Below the pieces are notes generated by a model. The model made no database searches. It saw nothing but the letters and a program-made list of their open reading frames with translations, and had not been told where the DNA came from. Shown piece by piece: positions 34,514 to 45,144 of a stretch of 64,000 bases of DNA. Source of the stretch: Vesta saturnalis (taxonomy: Eukaryota; Arthropoda; Insecta; Coleoptera; Lampyridae); NCBI GenBank assembly GCA_036346205.1, contig JARFJB010001278.1, forward strand, positions 3,664,001-3,728,000, written 5' to 3'. The first letter of the stretch is position 1, and each line of letters begins with the position of its first letter. The position numbers were made by a program, and so were the translations under genes.

Positions 34514-34517
<4 letters not shown>
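32074..34517 (-). mobile_element. Mariner-like element C (DD41D), about 2.44 kb with about 480-bp TIRs, inside (TA)n
   Basis: The left end CAATGTGTCCCAAATTCGC directly follows the (TA)n run, and the inverse ends at about 34517, directly before another (TA)n run. Inverted similarity extends to about 32562 and 34040, including GACAGCTGTCA and TTATACTTACGGCAAAG. The apparent proteins at each end (SFKIKGSRLLLYLRQ-like) are just the same TIR read in opposite directions. The element seems to have split one microsatellite. Confidence 0.92.
32667..33892 (-). pseudogene. DD41D mariner-like transposase with a likely 66-nt intron (element C)
   Basis: Start ATG at 33892 (MAGIPYSNEEKFDMLALYLQ, helix-turn-helix). 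A TAG interrupts near 33723 (NLIN stop GVFEQPKSG). The second helix-turn-helix follows (SAAVRTVEREIRVSKSTVQR), then FCEWYTRM and a one-base deletion. VLWSDESRFTN holds the first Asp. A 66-nt intron at 33224-33289 (GTAATT...CATTGCAG) separates NVWCGIIG from NRLIGPFLFDYNL in frame. TWFQQDGRPAHNTI has the second Asp and PPRSPDLSSLDFYLWG the third, 41 residues apart. The C-terminus is close to the family end (RHFANY). Only the TAG and the one-base loss prevent a full reading frame. Confidence 0.88.

Positions 34518-34568
<51 letters not shown>
34518..34568. repeat. (TA)n array between elements C and D
   Basis: About 50 bp of AT dinucleotides immediately right of element C. Confidence 0.97.
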
Positions 34569-34712
34569 TAATAATAATGACTATTGGAAAAATAGATGGG
34601 ATACAATTAATAAGGCAACAAGAGTCAGAGGCGAAGTTCAGCACAGAAGCGCTGCTCTATCACTTAACCTCTGGAGATAATTAATACATTGCAATGTTGA
34701 GTATTATACATG

Positions 34713-34746
<34 letters not shown>
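34569..34746. other. Spacer and (TA)n array left of element D
   Basis: About 150 bp of unassigned sequence (34569-34716) is followed by a (TA)n run at 34717-34746 that touches the left end of element D. Confidence 0.8.
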
Positions 34747-34749
<3 letters not shown>

Positions 34750-37252
34750 GGTGTGACAATTGTCTGTATTTGGTAGATAATGGCTCGGATATTGAAAATA
34801 AATAAAAATTGTTAATGTAAAAGTTGTCCATAGTCAAGTTTTCTATCATGTAAAATATTTTTGAGTATACAGGGTGTTTCGTTCAGCCCAGGCGCAACCA
34901 AACTTTTATTTTAAATGGAACACCCTGTATATTATTGCATATTCTGATTCTTCGTTTCATTTTAGATCAACTTTATGTATCACATGCAAAGTCTAAAATG
35001 GACTGTTTCCGAGTAATTCGACTTTTTTTGTAAAAATTGACGACTGTTACAGTCTTGAAAAAATCGAATATCTCAGGAAATGTGTAACGTAGAGAGGTGC
35101 GGTTTGAACTATCAGATTAAGCATGAATTGGCCAAACTTTCCTATCTCTGGAAAATGGCACCGAAGACAGGGGATACCAAATAGAGGGCGTCGAATTTTA
35201 AAATTTTCAAATATACGTAACTCTGTTTTTATACATTTTTTAATTCGTTTTTAAATTGTTCATCAAACATCCATTACATTCCCTATACCCAACTTTAACC
35301 GTTTTATTGTTATTTTAAGTTGTAATATTATTTTAATAATGTTTCCTGTATACGGCGTGGTAGATGTTTAAACAAATGAAAAACACATGAAAGTAACTGT
35401 CAGTTTTCAATACGCTACTAAGGTTTTCAATGGCATATCTCTTTTTGTGACCAATTTTTTTTTCAAAATGAATTTATCTACAGAAGAAATGGTAGACATG
35501 ATTTTTATCCTTGGCGAATGCCAAAAAAATTGTTTATTGGCATCAAGAATTTATAAAGAAAGATTCCCAGATAGCTTTCTATCTGGGAAGAAAAAAGTTT
35601 TCAGCAGACATTAGAAAGATTTGTTTCAACAGAAAATGTAAAATACACAGCTAGTAACCGAGATAAAACCGTAATAAATGAAGAAAATGAATACACGGAT
35701 GTTGACTACAGTTATTGATGACCCACAAGTTAGTCAACGGACATTAAGTTCTTATTTGGGAATTTCTTCTAGATCAGTTGGTCGAATGTTAAAGAAAAAC
35801 CATTTCCATCCATATAAAGTGCAACTACATCAGGATCTACTACCAACCGATTATAAGGCACGTGCAAATTTCTGTCAGTTGCTGATGAATAAACTTCGAA
35901 CAGAACCCCAATTTTACAATTTCGTTTTATGGACAGATGAATCTACGTTTCATAATAATGGGTTAGTTAATGGACATAATTATCATTATTATTCCGATGC
36001 AAATCCATACATTGTTATTGAATCTCATAGACAAAATAAGTGATCTATTAATGTTTGGGGTGAAATAATTGGTACTCAGATTATTGGCAAACATTTCTTT
36101 AATGGCACTCTGACTGGTCAAATTTTTCATAATTTCTTGAATGCCACGTTAAATGAATTATTAGAAGATGTACCTTTAATATTAAGACAAAACATGTGGC
36201 TGCAACTGGGTGGCGCACCTGTACACTTCAGTATTATTACGAGACAATTATTAGACAAACAATTCCATGAACAATGGATAGGAAGAGGGGGATCGATTGC
36301 TTGGCCGCCAAGATCGCCAGATTTAAATCCCTTAGATTTTGTTCTATGGGGTTATGTGAAAAATCTGGTGTATCGGGAACCACCAACTACTTCTGACAAC
36401 ATGAAACTGCGCATATCACAGGCTTTCGGACAGATTACGCCAGAAATGTTAGCGCGTGTACAAATTTCGTTTCGCGAGCGAATTCGCTTATGCTTACAAA
36501 ACTTAGGCGCTCACATCGAAGAGATATTTTGAACCTTTCATTAGTATAATTTTGTATATTTTTTTAAAACCTTAATCCTAGTTTTCAAATTTTTTCAGAG
36601 AATAAATATTTTCCAATTATTTTTCATTTGTTTGAACGCCTACCGCGTCGTACACGGCAAAAATTGTTAAAATAATATTAAAACGTAGAATAACAATAAA
36701 ACGGTTAAAGTTAGGTATAGAGAATGTAATGGATGTTTGATACAAAATATAAAAACGAATTAAAAAATGTATAAAAAATTTTAGGGTCTGTTTAAAAAAA
36801 CGGAGTTACGTATGTTCGAAAATTTTAAAATTCGGCGCCCTCTATTTGGTAGCCCTATCTTCGGTACCATTTTCCACAGATGGAAAAGTTCGGCCAATTG
36901 ATGATTAATCTGATAGTTCAAACCTCACCTCTCTAAGTTACACATTTCCTGAGAGACGTCAATTTTTACAAAAAAAAATCGAATTACTCGGAAACAGTCC
37001 ATTTTAGACCTTATATGTGATACATAAAGTTAATCTAAAATAAAACGAAGAATCAGAATATGTAATAATATACAGGGTGTTCCATTTAAAATAAAAAAGT
37101 TTGGTTTCGCCTGGGCTAAAGAAACATCCTGTATACTCAAACATATTTTTACGTGATACAAAACTTGACTGTGGACAACTTTTATATTAACAATTTTGAT
37201 TTATTTTCAATATCCGAGCCATTATCCACCAAATACAGACAGTTGCCACACC

Positions 37253-37255
<3 letters not shown>
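34747..37255 (+). mobile_element. Mariner-like element D (DD41D), about 2.51 kb with about 630-bp TIRs, inside (TA)n
   Basis: The left end CAGGGTGTGACAATTGTCTG at 34747 and its inverse ending CACACCCTG at 37255 are both flanked by TA within (TA)n. Inverted similarity runs about 630 bp inward (to about 35380 and 36630), including a second internal CAGGGTGTTTCGTTCAGCCC motif. These are among the longest TIRs in the window. Confidence 0.92.
35468..36532 (+). pseudogene. DD41D mariner-like transposase (element D)
   Basis: ATG at 35468 gives MNLSTEEMVDMIFILGECQK and the first helix-turn-helix. A frameshift near 35590 is followed by the second helix-turn-helix (LSSYLGISSRSVGRMLKKNH). FVLWTDESTFHNNG holds the first Asp and a TGA interrupts at 36041. 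The later frame continues NATLNELLEDVPLILRQNMW. The second catalytic site reads QLGGAPVHF, so Asp is replaced by Gly. PPRSPDLNPLDFVLWGYVK has the third Asp at the 41-residue spacing, and the protein ends GAHIEEIF with TGA at 36530. The lost second Asp alone would abolish activity. No intron interruption is seen at the sites used by elements B and C. Confidence 0.88.

Positions 37256-37320
<65 letters not shown>
37256..37320. repeat. (TA)n array right of element D
   Basis: About 65 bp of AT dinucleotides directly after the right TIR of element D. Confidence 0.97.
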
Positions 37321-37322
<2 letters not shown>

Positions 37323-37417
37323 GATCTGTTAGAGATCAAAGACAAAAAGACTTGTAGTATACACCCTTATGATGCGGATAAGAAAAGATATCGTCAATCA
37401 ACTTTGTTATACTAATT

Positions 37418-38540
37418 ACAAACTCATGCTTCCATTGTGAGAGTTTGTAATAGCTGTTTTGTTAAGACATTTGACGTCAGCAATAAGTTTATTAAAACTG
37501 TCGCAAACAAAAAACGTGCTGTCATTTCTGGTATGATAACTTTGGACCAAAGAGGTAATCACAGTAATAAAATCAAAAACCTATGATAAAGATATTGAGA
37601 ATGCTCGTAATTACATACATTCTGTACCCTCACAAGAAAGTCATTATACTAGGAGAGATTCCAGCTAAAAATATCTACCTTCTCACTACACCCTAACGTC
37701 TCTCTATAATGCCTATAAAGTTGCAAATCCTCAAAAAGCAGCAAATCGCAAGGTTTATGAAAAAAATATTTCACGAACTGAATATAAGCATTAAAAAAAC
37801 AAAAAAAGGTATGTGCTCGACATGTGACAAATTAGCAATGCAAATACAAATGACAGGAGATAAAACTTCATTACGAGAAGAGTTGACTAAACATCACCTT
37901 GAAGTTGATCTCGGTTACACGTCTAAATCTGCAGACAAAGAATTATAAAAAAATGATCCAGGTAAGATCACTTTAACACTCGACCTTCAACAGTGCCTAC
38001 CTACGCCTGATATCAAAAACTCAGTTACGTTATACCAACTATGGACATTTAACTTAACAAATGATGTTTGCTATGTCTGGCACGAAGCTATGGCCAAAAG
38101 AGGCGGTAATGACTGGGTAACAGGAAAAAAAAGACCGTTTATTGTAAAAGCATTAGAAGGAGACAACTTTCATCATTTTTCTGGTCTACTGAATGGAGCT
38201 TTAATAAATGGCAAAACTGACGCAGATAGAAATAAAATAATTGGATGAATTTCAGATGGCTAAGACATGAAAAGGGTAATAATATTTTTTATTCAAAAGA
38301 AAATTCAATGAAAACGAACCCTTCATGAAAGTAGATTTCCCAAGAAGAGACGAACAGGAACAAATTTTAAAACCAGCAAAGTGGTACAAAGGGCCAGTAC
38401 CGATCTCTGTCGAACAAAAGCAGCGTACCCTGGACTTGCTGTCTTACATCTCAGAGACCCTGAGAGGTTTTTACAGAAGCTTGGTCACAGACCAACATGC
38501 ATTGGGTGTCCTTTCTGACAGTGATAAAGAAGAGCACTAA
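37418..38540 (+). pseudogene. Insect repeat-encoded protein of unnamed family, second copy
   Basis: This belongs to the same recognised but unnamed insect repeat family as 19118-21985, in a different subfamily. Blocks in order: VCNSCFVKTFDVSNKFI; SHYTRRDS with KKYLPS; NRKVYEKIFHELNISIKK; a Cys pair in KGMCSTCDKLAMQIQ; TLDLQQCLPTPDIKNSV; YQLWTFNLTNDVCYVWHEAM with AKRGG; and a C-terminal block AKWYKGPVPISVEQKQRTLD before the stop at 38538. Stops and frameshifts occur throughout, and the middle block with the QNKN motif is missing. In better copies I would expect one ORF of several hundred residues. Enzymatic function is not assigned. Confidence 0.6.
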
Positions 38541-39948
38541 AATATAAATATTTTTTCCTTGTTTATTTTCTATTATTATTGTTAATAAAAGTTTATTTCA
38601 TTATCAAGTCCTAAATACTAAATAAGACTAATTGTGTAAAACGAGATAAGTCAATCAAAAAACGTGTTTAGTGTATTTTTTTTTAAATATTATTATACCC
38701 CATTATATCCCATTATATCATTTGTATGAAATTCGCAATTTAGTTGATAATTGAAAAGTTTAAACTGTTTTCTCTAATTTTAATCATTTTTGACATAACC
38801 CCTTTTACTCGTGCAGCAACGAACTAATAAGACATAATTTTACTCATAATTTAATAATTAGTGTGGAATGCATTTAACATAGGACTTCCGTCAGAATGAA
38901 AAATAAACAACTGTCGGAAATATTATGTCCCTGAGTATAATAAGTTTCGAAAACAACATTCAGATTTACCTTTCCAGTATTAACATTTTATACGGTGTTG
39001 CAACATTCCGTTGAAATATTCGAGGAAACGGAAGCGTCGCAAAAAAAAGGAATTGTTTGACCCATTGCCGTACAATATATGGCGGCAGATCCCGAAACTG
39101 TTACCAAACCTCTTCAAATGTCAATTCGTTTAAATAATTGAGTCATCTGACCTAGTAACTTTCGAAAGATAGTCCCAAACATTTTAAAAATTTTTCTTTA
39201 GATTTTAGTATTTTAACAAAACAATATTTTATTACTGATTGATGCAATAATAACAAAAACTATTTATTTATTTACGAAAATGTAAACTTTCACAATTATT
39301 ACACATAATTAAAATACTTATCTTTTGGGTTTTTAATCGGGTATTTTTCTATTTATGTTTTATATAAATTTAAAGGTTTCCAACAATGACAGTTATCGTC
39401 CTCGGTAAATGGTAATATCTTTAAGAATTAATTGTTCTCTGATTATAACATTTTTCACTGTTAACCTTCGTCCGTTAGAGGAAGTTTTGATTTATCATCC
39501 TCGAGGCAATTTAATAATATTTAATTTATTAGGGATCTAGCAACATGACGCTCACGTTGAAATTGACACGCACATTAACAGTTCCCCTCACACGTGTACG
39601 TCGACATTTTTAAGTTTACTAAAATTCTTTTTTATTTAACGTACTAAAATTGTGAAAATTGTCCATTATATAAAATATTTTAAATCCATTCTCGTTTTTA
39701 GAAGAATGATTACCGTATTCCAATGATTACGTAAAATCTTTTATGACACATCAAACCTGACACGCACCTACACTGTTACTAACAAATTATGTCTTTCGCT
39801 TACGTGACACTTTCATATTATTTCTTGGGCGTTATACACATCAACATAGTTCTCTTTAATTTTTTATTCGTATTACACAACTCTCAATATTTACAATTAA
39901 ACATGTACTAGAAGACAAATTTACAAAACCATACATTGATAAATTATG
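38541..39948. other. TOX-family intron with a diverged PLE-end-like repeat
   Basis: No gene recognised. Around 39280-39420 the sequence is a diverged relative of one arm of the 16259-16427 palindrome (shared TTATTACACATA and the segment around GTTTCCAACAATGACAGTTA). The rest is unassigned AT-rich DNA. Confidence 0.45.
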
Positions 39949-41347
39949 TACTTTTATAAAATTAACTAACGAATTCATTTACAATTATGAAAGATGGCAA
40001 TGGAAAATAAACAAAATAACAATTGCGTGAACGTCAAACTGCTCCATGTCATAAATTATTTTGCTTTAGAAAGTAAGAAATAAACTCGGATAAAAAATAA
40101 TCGTGTTTAATACAAAAAAATGTTGCTGACACAATTCATAATAAAAAAAATTCAAAATGGCAACTGAAAGTATGAAACACAACACTGAATCTGCAAAAGA
40201 TGCTCCACATGACGAACACCCGTTTCTATGCACTAATCTGTTTCTATTGGTAGGGAATAAACCATTAATTTTAGATACCCCCAAACACAAAAATGGCGAG
40301 GATTTAAATCTAGAGACCTTGCTGGCCAAGCAACCGGACCGCTTCTTTCGATCCATCGCTCTCGGTAATTATTATCTAAAAAAATACGAACAGTTCTGCT
40401 ATAGTGAGCCGGACAACCATCAAGTAAAAACCACAAGTTCTGACGAATATTCAGATTAATATCATCTAGTAGATACGGTAAAGTATTTTGTAGAAAGTTG
40501 AGATATTCTTCGCCGTTTAAACGATTAAGCAATTCTACTGGTCCAAGCAAATTATCACCCAGAGCACCATCCATACATGAATGCTAAACATTTCCTGATG
40601 TTTACTTTCCCTTATCGCATGAGGGTTTTCATCAAAATAGGAGTAATAGTGTGCATTGTGTATATTAAAAATTCTTTTGTAAATGCGGCTTCATCACAAA
40701 ACAAAATAGAAAAAAAATCTCGGTCTTGATTCTCTTTATTTTGCATCCAATTGGAAAAATCAATACAAGCAAGAAAATAACCTGCATGCAAGGCCTGGAC
40801 TTTTTGAAATGAAAAGAATTCCTTGAGTAGAATGTTCCACAAGGAACATTTTGACACATTGGGATACATTGCAGCCAACCTTCTTACGCTTATTTCGGAA
40901 TTGTACTCAATTTCCACTAAAATATAATCCTGATATTCTTCTATTACATCAGCATGTCTTCCCGTTTCATTATTTTTAGGAATTACCGATCCTGTTTCCC
41001 TAATTCTTTGATGACGAACCGTAAATGATTTAGGACCAGGAAATTTATCTGCACATCCACGTGCGGCTACCCGAGCGTTGCATTGCATTTCGCCGTACAC
41101 TAAATGCATATCGGCATATTCTTCCTTACTAAACGAAACTATTCTAACAATATTCAACTTTTTGTATTTACGGTAATGTAACTAAACAATAAAAAATCTG
41201 TCACTTAAAACTTATTTGACACTTTAACCTCAACTAGTATCTGTAATACTAGTTATTTTGACGTTTACGCAATTATTATTTTGTTTATTCTCCATAGCCA
41301 TCTTTCATAATTGTAAATGTATTCGTTAGTTAATTTTATAAAAGTAT
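39949..41347 (-). mobile_element. Mariner-like element E, about 1.4 kb with about 90-bp TIRs
   Basis: The left end TACTTTTATAAAATTAACTA and the inverse at 41347 match for about 90 bp, including CATTTACAATTATGAAAGAT and its inverse near 41310. Between them is a decayed transposase on the minus strand. Its TIRs are much shorter than those of elements A-D, so it is a separate lineage. Confidence 0.82.
40200..41157 (-). pseudogene. DD41D-type mariner-like transposase (element E)
   Basis: From ATG at 41157: SFSKEEYADMHLVYGEMQCN (helix-turn-helix), then NSEISVRRLAAMYPNVSKCS and LFCDEAAFTKE with the first Asp. After a shift near 40630 come LLGPVELLNRLNGEEYLNFL, LWFLLDGCPAHYS (second Asp) and VAWPARSLDLNPRHFCVWGY. 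At the third catalytic position His stands where Asp is expected, at the 41-residue spacing, so it is inactive. The plus-strand frame at 40157-40459 is antisense to this gene. Confidence 0.85.
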
Positions 41348-42302
41348 GATTAACACATGAAAAGTTCAAATCTATTTATTTCGAAAACGGTGCGTCGTAG
41401 CGACTTCTGGCAAAAGTATCATTCTTTTATGAAAAAATCGAAATTTTTTTAATTTTATGTTAAAATTGCGAAATTTTGAAAAACAAAAAACTGATGAATG
41501 CCCCGACCAAACAAGCCGGTTATGACAACTAACTAAAAAATCATATTCACGCCATACGATTGGGCATATTCCACTAAACGCTATCATTTACAGTGAAACC
41601 ATTTTGAAGATGTTTGAATTAAACCGATGTTAGGGCGCCATATTCCAACAGCTCCAGCTCTGTTAGGAAGTATTTTTGTATTAAGGTAATTTACGTTAAA
41701 TCGACATAAAGTCAGCTCTAGAATCTTCAGTTTTCTTTTGTGAAAAGAGGTTGTAGTCACCCTGTATATTTAATTTTCTGGTTGATTAATTTTCTGAAAA
41801 TAGGTTGCTAACTGTGAGAATCCGCACTCGTTAACATGCCTAGAAGAACCCGTATTAAATTTCCTGGCAATCCCTCAAAAAAATTTGGAAAAGCAAAAGT
41901 ACGCCAAATTCTGGCAATAGTGAACCTACGAACCAAAAACGACACCGCACCTTGTAACGCCTGTGGTAGAAAAATACCGCCAGCGCTCGCACGCAAATCT
42001 TCGCCTATGGTAAAAAAAACGGGTTTAAGTGTCGGGATTATATTATTAGTGTTAATGTCCTAATGGGCATTGATAATTCTACGAAATAATTTTATCACAG
42101 TTTTCGAAAGCATGTTATCCACAAGAAAATGTTTGAAGACATTTTTGACAATCTAGTAATAAGTTTGAAATTACCAACACTATTCAAAACTACATACATA
42201 TTTTGAAAGAATTTAATATTCAAAATTAATTAAAACCAGAATAATGGAAAGTACAATAACTGACTGAATATTCCGAAGAGCAGATTTTATTGGCACACCC
42301 TA
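41348..42302. other. Unassigned stretch with a MITE-like end
   Basis: The phrase TAGTCACCCTGTATATT near 41755-41771 looks like the end of a CAGGGTG-type element, but I could not find its partner. A short frame at 41836-42063 has two Cys-x-x-Cys-like residues and no recognisable family; I leave it uncalled. Confidence 0.4.
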
Positions 42303-44050
42303 TACCGGGTGTAAATCAAATAGGGGTCACCCCTGTAGCACTTGAACGGGTTATACAGGGTGTCTGGAAATTAATGCAGCAAAAATTGTTCACAGATTCT
42401 CAAAACGAAATTAGGAGACCCATATTCCCCCCCTCGGAATTACAGCCCTCTGAAATTCGCACCCAAGAATAGTTTTTATTTAATAAGTCAGAAGCCTCTT
42501 ATAGCAAAATTACGGGTGATGCTTTTCAGGATGAGAATCCGTTAAGACACTTTTTTGAGTGCCCTCTTGTCTTTGGAGCCCCAAAACTATGTCCAAATAT
42601 TCCAATTCCTTAAAAATAATAATCTGACAACTGCTAATAACTAACTAATAATCTGACAGCTATTAAAAAGCAAATTTGTTTGTTGATTACAAACACCAGC
42701 CACCTACGATTAACAAGTTGAATTTCATGCGAATGTCGAATACATTCCAGGAATACATTTTAGGAAACTAACCGTATTTTGTTGTTGTGTTTTAGTTTTT
42801 GTTTTAGTTGCTTTGTCATTATTTTTGCATTAAATAAATCTCAAAAAGCAAATTTCTTTATTGATTAAGAGCCACATACGATTTCATGCAAATGTCGATA
42901 TGCATTCGATCACGTTTTGCAATTTTTTTCGCATACGACGCATCTTGCAAAAAAATTGCAAGAGATAAAAACGTTTCTAAATTTAATAAGCTTTCTAAAG
43001 AACTTTTTAAGAAAATGTAATATTCGGACATAGTTTTGGGGCTCCAAAGACAAGAGGGCACTCAAAAAGTGTCTTAACGGATTCTCATCCCAAAAAGCAT
43101 TACCACATCAGCTTTTACATGTCGCAAGACCCCTGTGTACCAAATTTCGCAATTTTCCCATAAGAGGCTTCTGACTTATTAAATAAAAACTATTCTTGGG
43201 TGCGAATTTCAGGGGGCTGTAATTCCGAAAGGGGGGGTAATTTGTGAAAAACAAAAAGTCCGGGTCTCCTAATTTCGTTTTGAGAATCTGTGGACAATTT
43301 TTGTTGCATTAATTTCCGGACACCCTGTATTAGTGCCAGCTTGAGTTTTTTACATAAAAAAAATATGACAGCAAAAGCAGAAAATTTAAATGGAACAACC
43401 TGTATATTTTTACATGTTTGGATTTTAGCGCTCCAAATACATACAGTTCATCTGTCAAATGTCAACTCAGGCGTCATTTTAATTTTATTTATTTATTTTT
43501 TTAAATTTTAGATCATTATGACGTCAGCTAAATTATAGATAATTGGCGCACAATTACCCCCACAATATTATTTTTCCTAATAATTAATTTTTGTAAAGTT
43601 TGATAACGATCAAATTTAAAAACTACGGTTTTTTAACTAAAACTAACTGTTCCAAATAGAAACATACATGGGCCACCCTGTATATTAAATAGTTCTTTGA
43701 TGTACTAGTAAAACGATATGCATGGTAATTTCCTTAGTTGCTAAATAAAGCAGTAATTTTTAATTTTCTAATTTTTATTAACACAACATGCTCCTGAAGC
43801 CGATTCTGAGTTGACATTTGGCAGATGAACTGTATGTATTTAAAGCCCTAAAATCCAAATATGTAAAAATATACAGGGTGTTAAATTTTCAGCTTTAGCG
43901 TCATTTCTGGTGAAACCGGAAATCGGCTATATTGTTTTTTTTTATTAAAAAAATCCCAAACTGGCACTAATATAACCCACCAAAATTTGAACAAAATCTA
44001 ACGACCCGTTCAAAGTTACAGGGGTGGCCCCTATTTGATTTACAGCCGGC
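42303..44050. mobile_element. Foldback element with another foldback nested in its left arm
   Basis: The left edge CCGGGTGTAAATCAAATAGG at about 42306 is mirrored by CCTATTTGATTTACAGCCGG at about 44031-44050. Further mirrored blocks are TTAGTGCCAGCTTGAG (43330) against CCAAACTGGCACTAA (43960), and CATACAGTTCATCTGTCAAA (43440) against its inverse near 43820. The left arm is split by the 972-bp element at 42356-43327. Confidence 0.8.
42356..43327. mobile_element. 972-bp foldback MITE flanked by TA
   Basis: The left end CAGGGTGTCCGGAAATTAAT (with one change) is mirrored by AATTAATGC-type sequence ending TTTCCGGACACCCTG. Long mirrored blocks include CAAGAATAGTTTTTATTTAA and CCAAAGACAAGAGGGCACTC. 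TA flanks both sides. The arms are about 250 bp or more and no coding sequence is seen. Its ends match the CAGGGTGT type of the mariner-like elements here, so it may be mobilised by them. Confidence 0.85.
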
Positions 44051-44685
44051 ATCGTCTTGCCTGGCCACGTTAACGTAGTTAAAATTCTCTTGCAAACTAA
44101 ACGTGCTACAATGGAAGGACATGCTAGAATATCCCTGTATATATCCATAGTGCAATTGAATGGACGTCTAGAACAATTTAAGTATACCGACAATGTTACC
44201 ACCTTTGACATGCCTGTTTTATTAAAAGCCTTATAATGCAATTTAGGATAAAGTAATAAGTTTGTAGTTATACATGGTGTTAATTTTAAAATTAGCGGGT
44301 TTGTTATTATACTTACTTGTTAACAAAACGTGTGTAAAAGTTTTTTTCCTATTTTGAGTTAATTTAACTTTTTTGAAAATATTAACTAAATATTTACACA
44401 TTTCAAATTAACTGAACTACTAAGTTTCTGGTTTTTAATACAACACTCTATATAAATGCAAGAATAAATGTAGAGCATAAGTATGCCTAGATGGTCTTCA
44501 TATTCCGTAACTAAAATCGACTAAAAAGTTTGATGAACATATGATGCAAATATTAGCATTCACTAGTTAGTCTACACTTTACAAAAGATTCTAAATTATG
44601 GCTCGTCCTAAATTGAGTTTAATTGAAATAATAGAAACAAGAAGCAAGCATGACCCACGCATACGAATAAATACAAGATACTTAC
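44051..44685. other. TOX-family intron edge
   Basis: No feature recognised between the foldback element and the TOX-family exon donor. Confidence 0.4.
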
Positions 44686-45144
44686 AATTGCTGGATGTGG
44701 AGTGCTATCATCAGAATCTTCACTAGTTGTCGGTTCTTGTCCCGGAGCAGCAGGTGGACTAGTTCCACCTCGTTGTGTTGGAGACGCATTATATTGTCCT
44801 AAAGCACCAGGAGGAGGTTGTCCGTGACTCATCATCATCTGTTGTTGTTGTTGCATCATTAATAATTGATTATTGTGTTGTTGTTGACCGGGACTCATGG
44901 CATAATTGGGTTGCGGTTGAGGACTGTGATAGGAAGGGTTGACGATCCCGTGATCGGGACCTGAAAGATATAACGGTTGTTGATATCCACCAGAAGGGTC
45001 ATGCATCCCCATATTATCTTGTTGTTGATTCATTTGCTGCATATGCTGCTGCTGCTGTTGATATTGATTAGCTGCGTGTTGCTGTTCTGGATTAATAGCT
45101 GGAATATCAAATTCCTCATCGCCAAAACTCGGTGTATGAAATGT
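44686..45144 (-). CDS. TOX: TOX-family gene, N-terminal domain exon
   Basis: The exon follows acceptor GTTCTTTTCAG and begins TFHTPSFGDEEFDIPAINPE, a block highly conserved at the N-terminus of TOX proteins. A Gln-rich tract follows (NQYQQQQQHMQQMNQQQ), then Gln/Met/Pro-rich sequence and SEDSDDSTPHPAI at donor AATT followed by GTAAGTATC. It is 459 nt (153 codons), in phase 0 at both ends. Low-complexity Gln tracts suggest a transcriptional activation region. In relatives a few tens of residues precede this block, so at least one upstream coding exon is missing from the annotation. Confidence 0.92.

Noticed and set aside
40157..40459. 100-residue plus-strand frame
   Set aside because: It overlaps the minus-strand transposase of element E, which has clear family motifs in this stretch; the plus frame is its shadow.
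41836..42063. 75-residue basic frame with Cys-x-x-Cys
   Set aside because: No family resemblance, no splice or expression context, and surrounded by repeat ends; not enough to call a gene.
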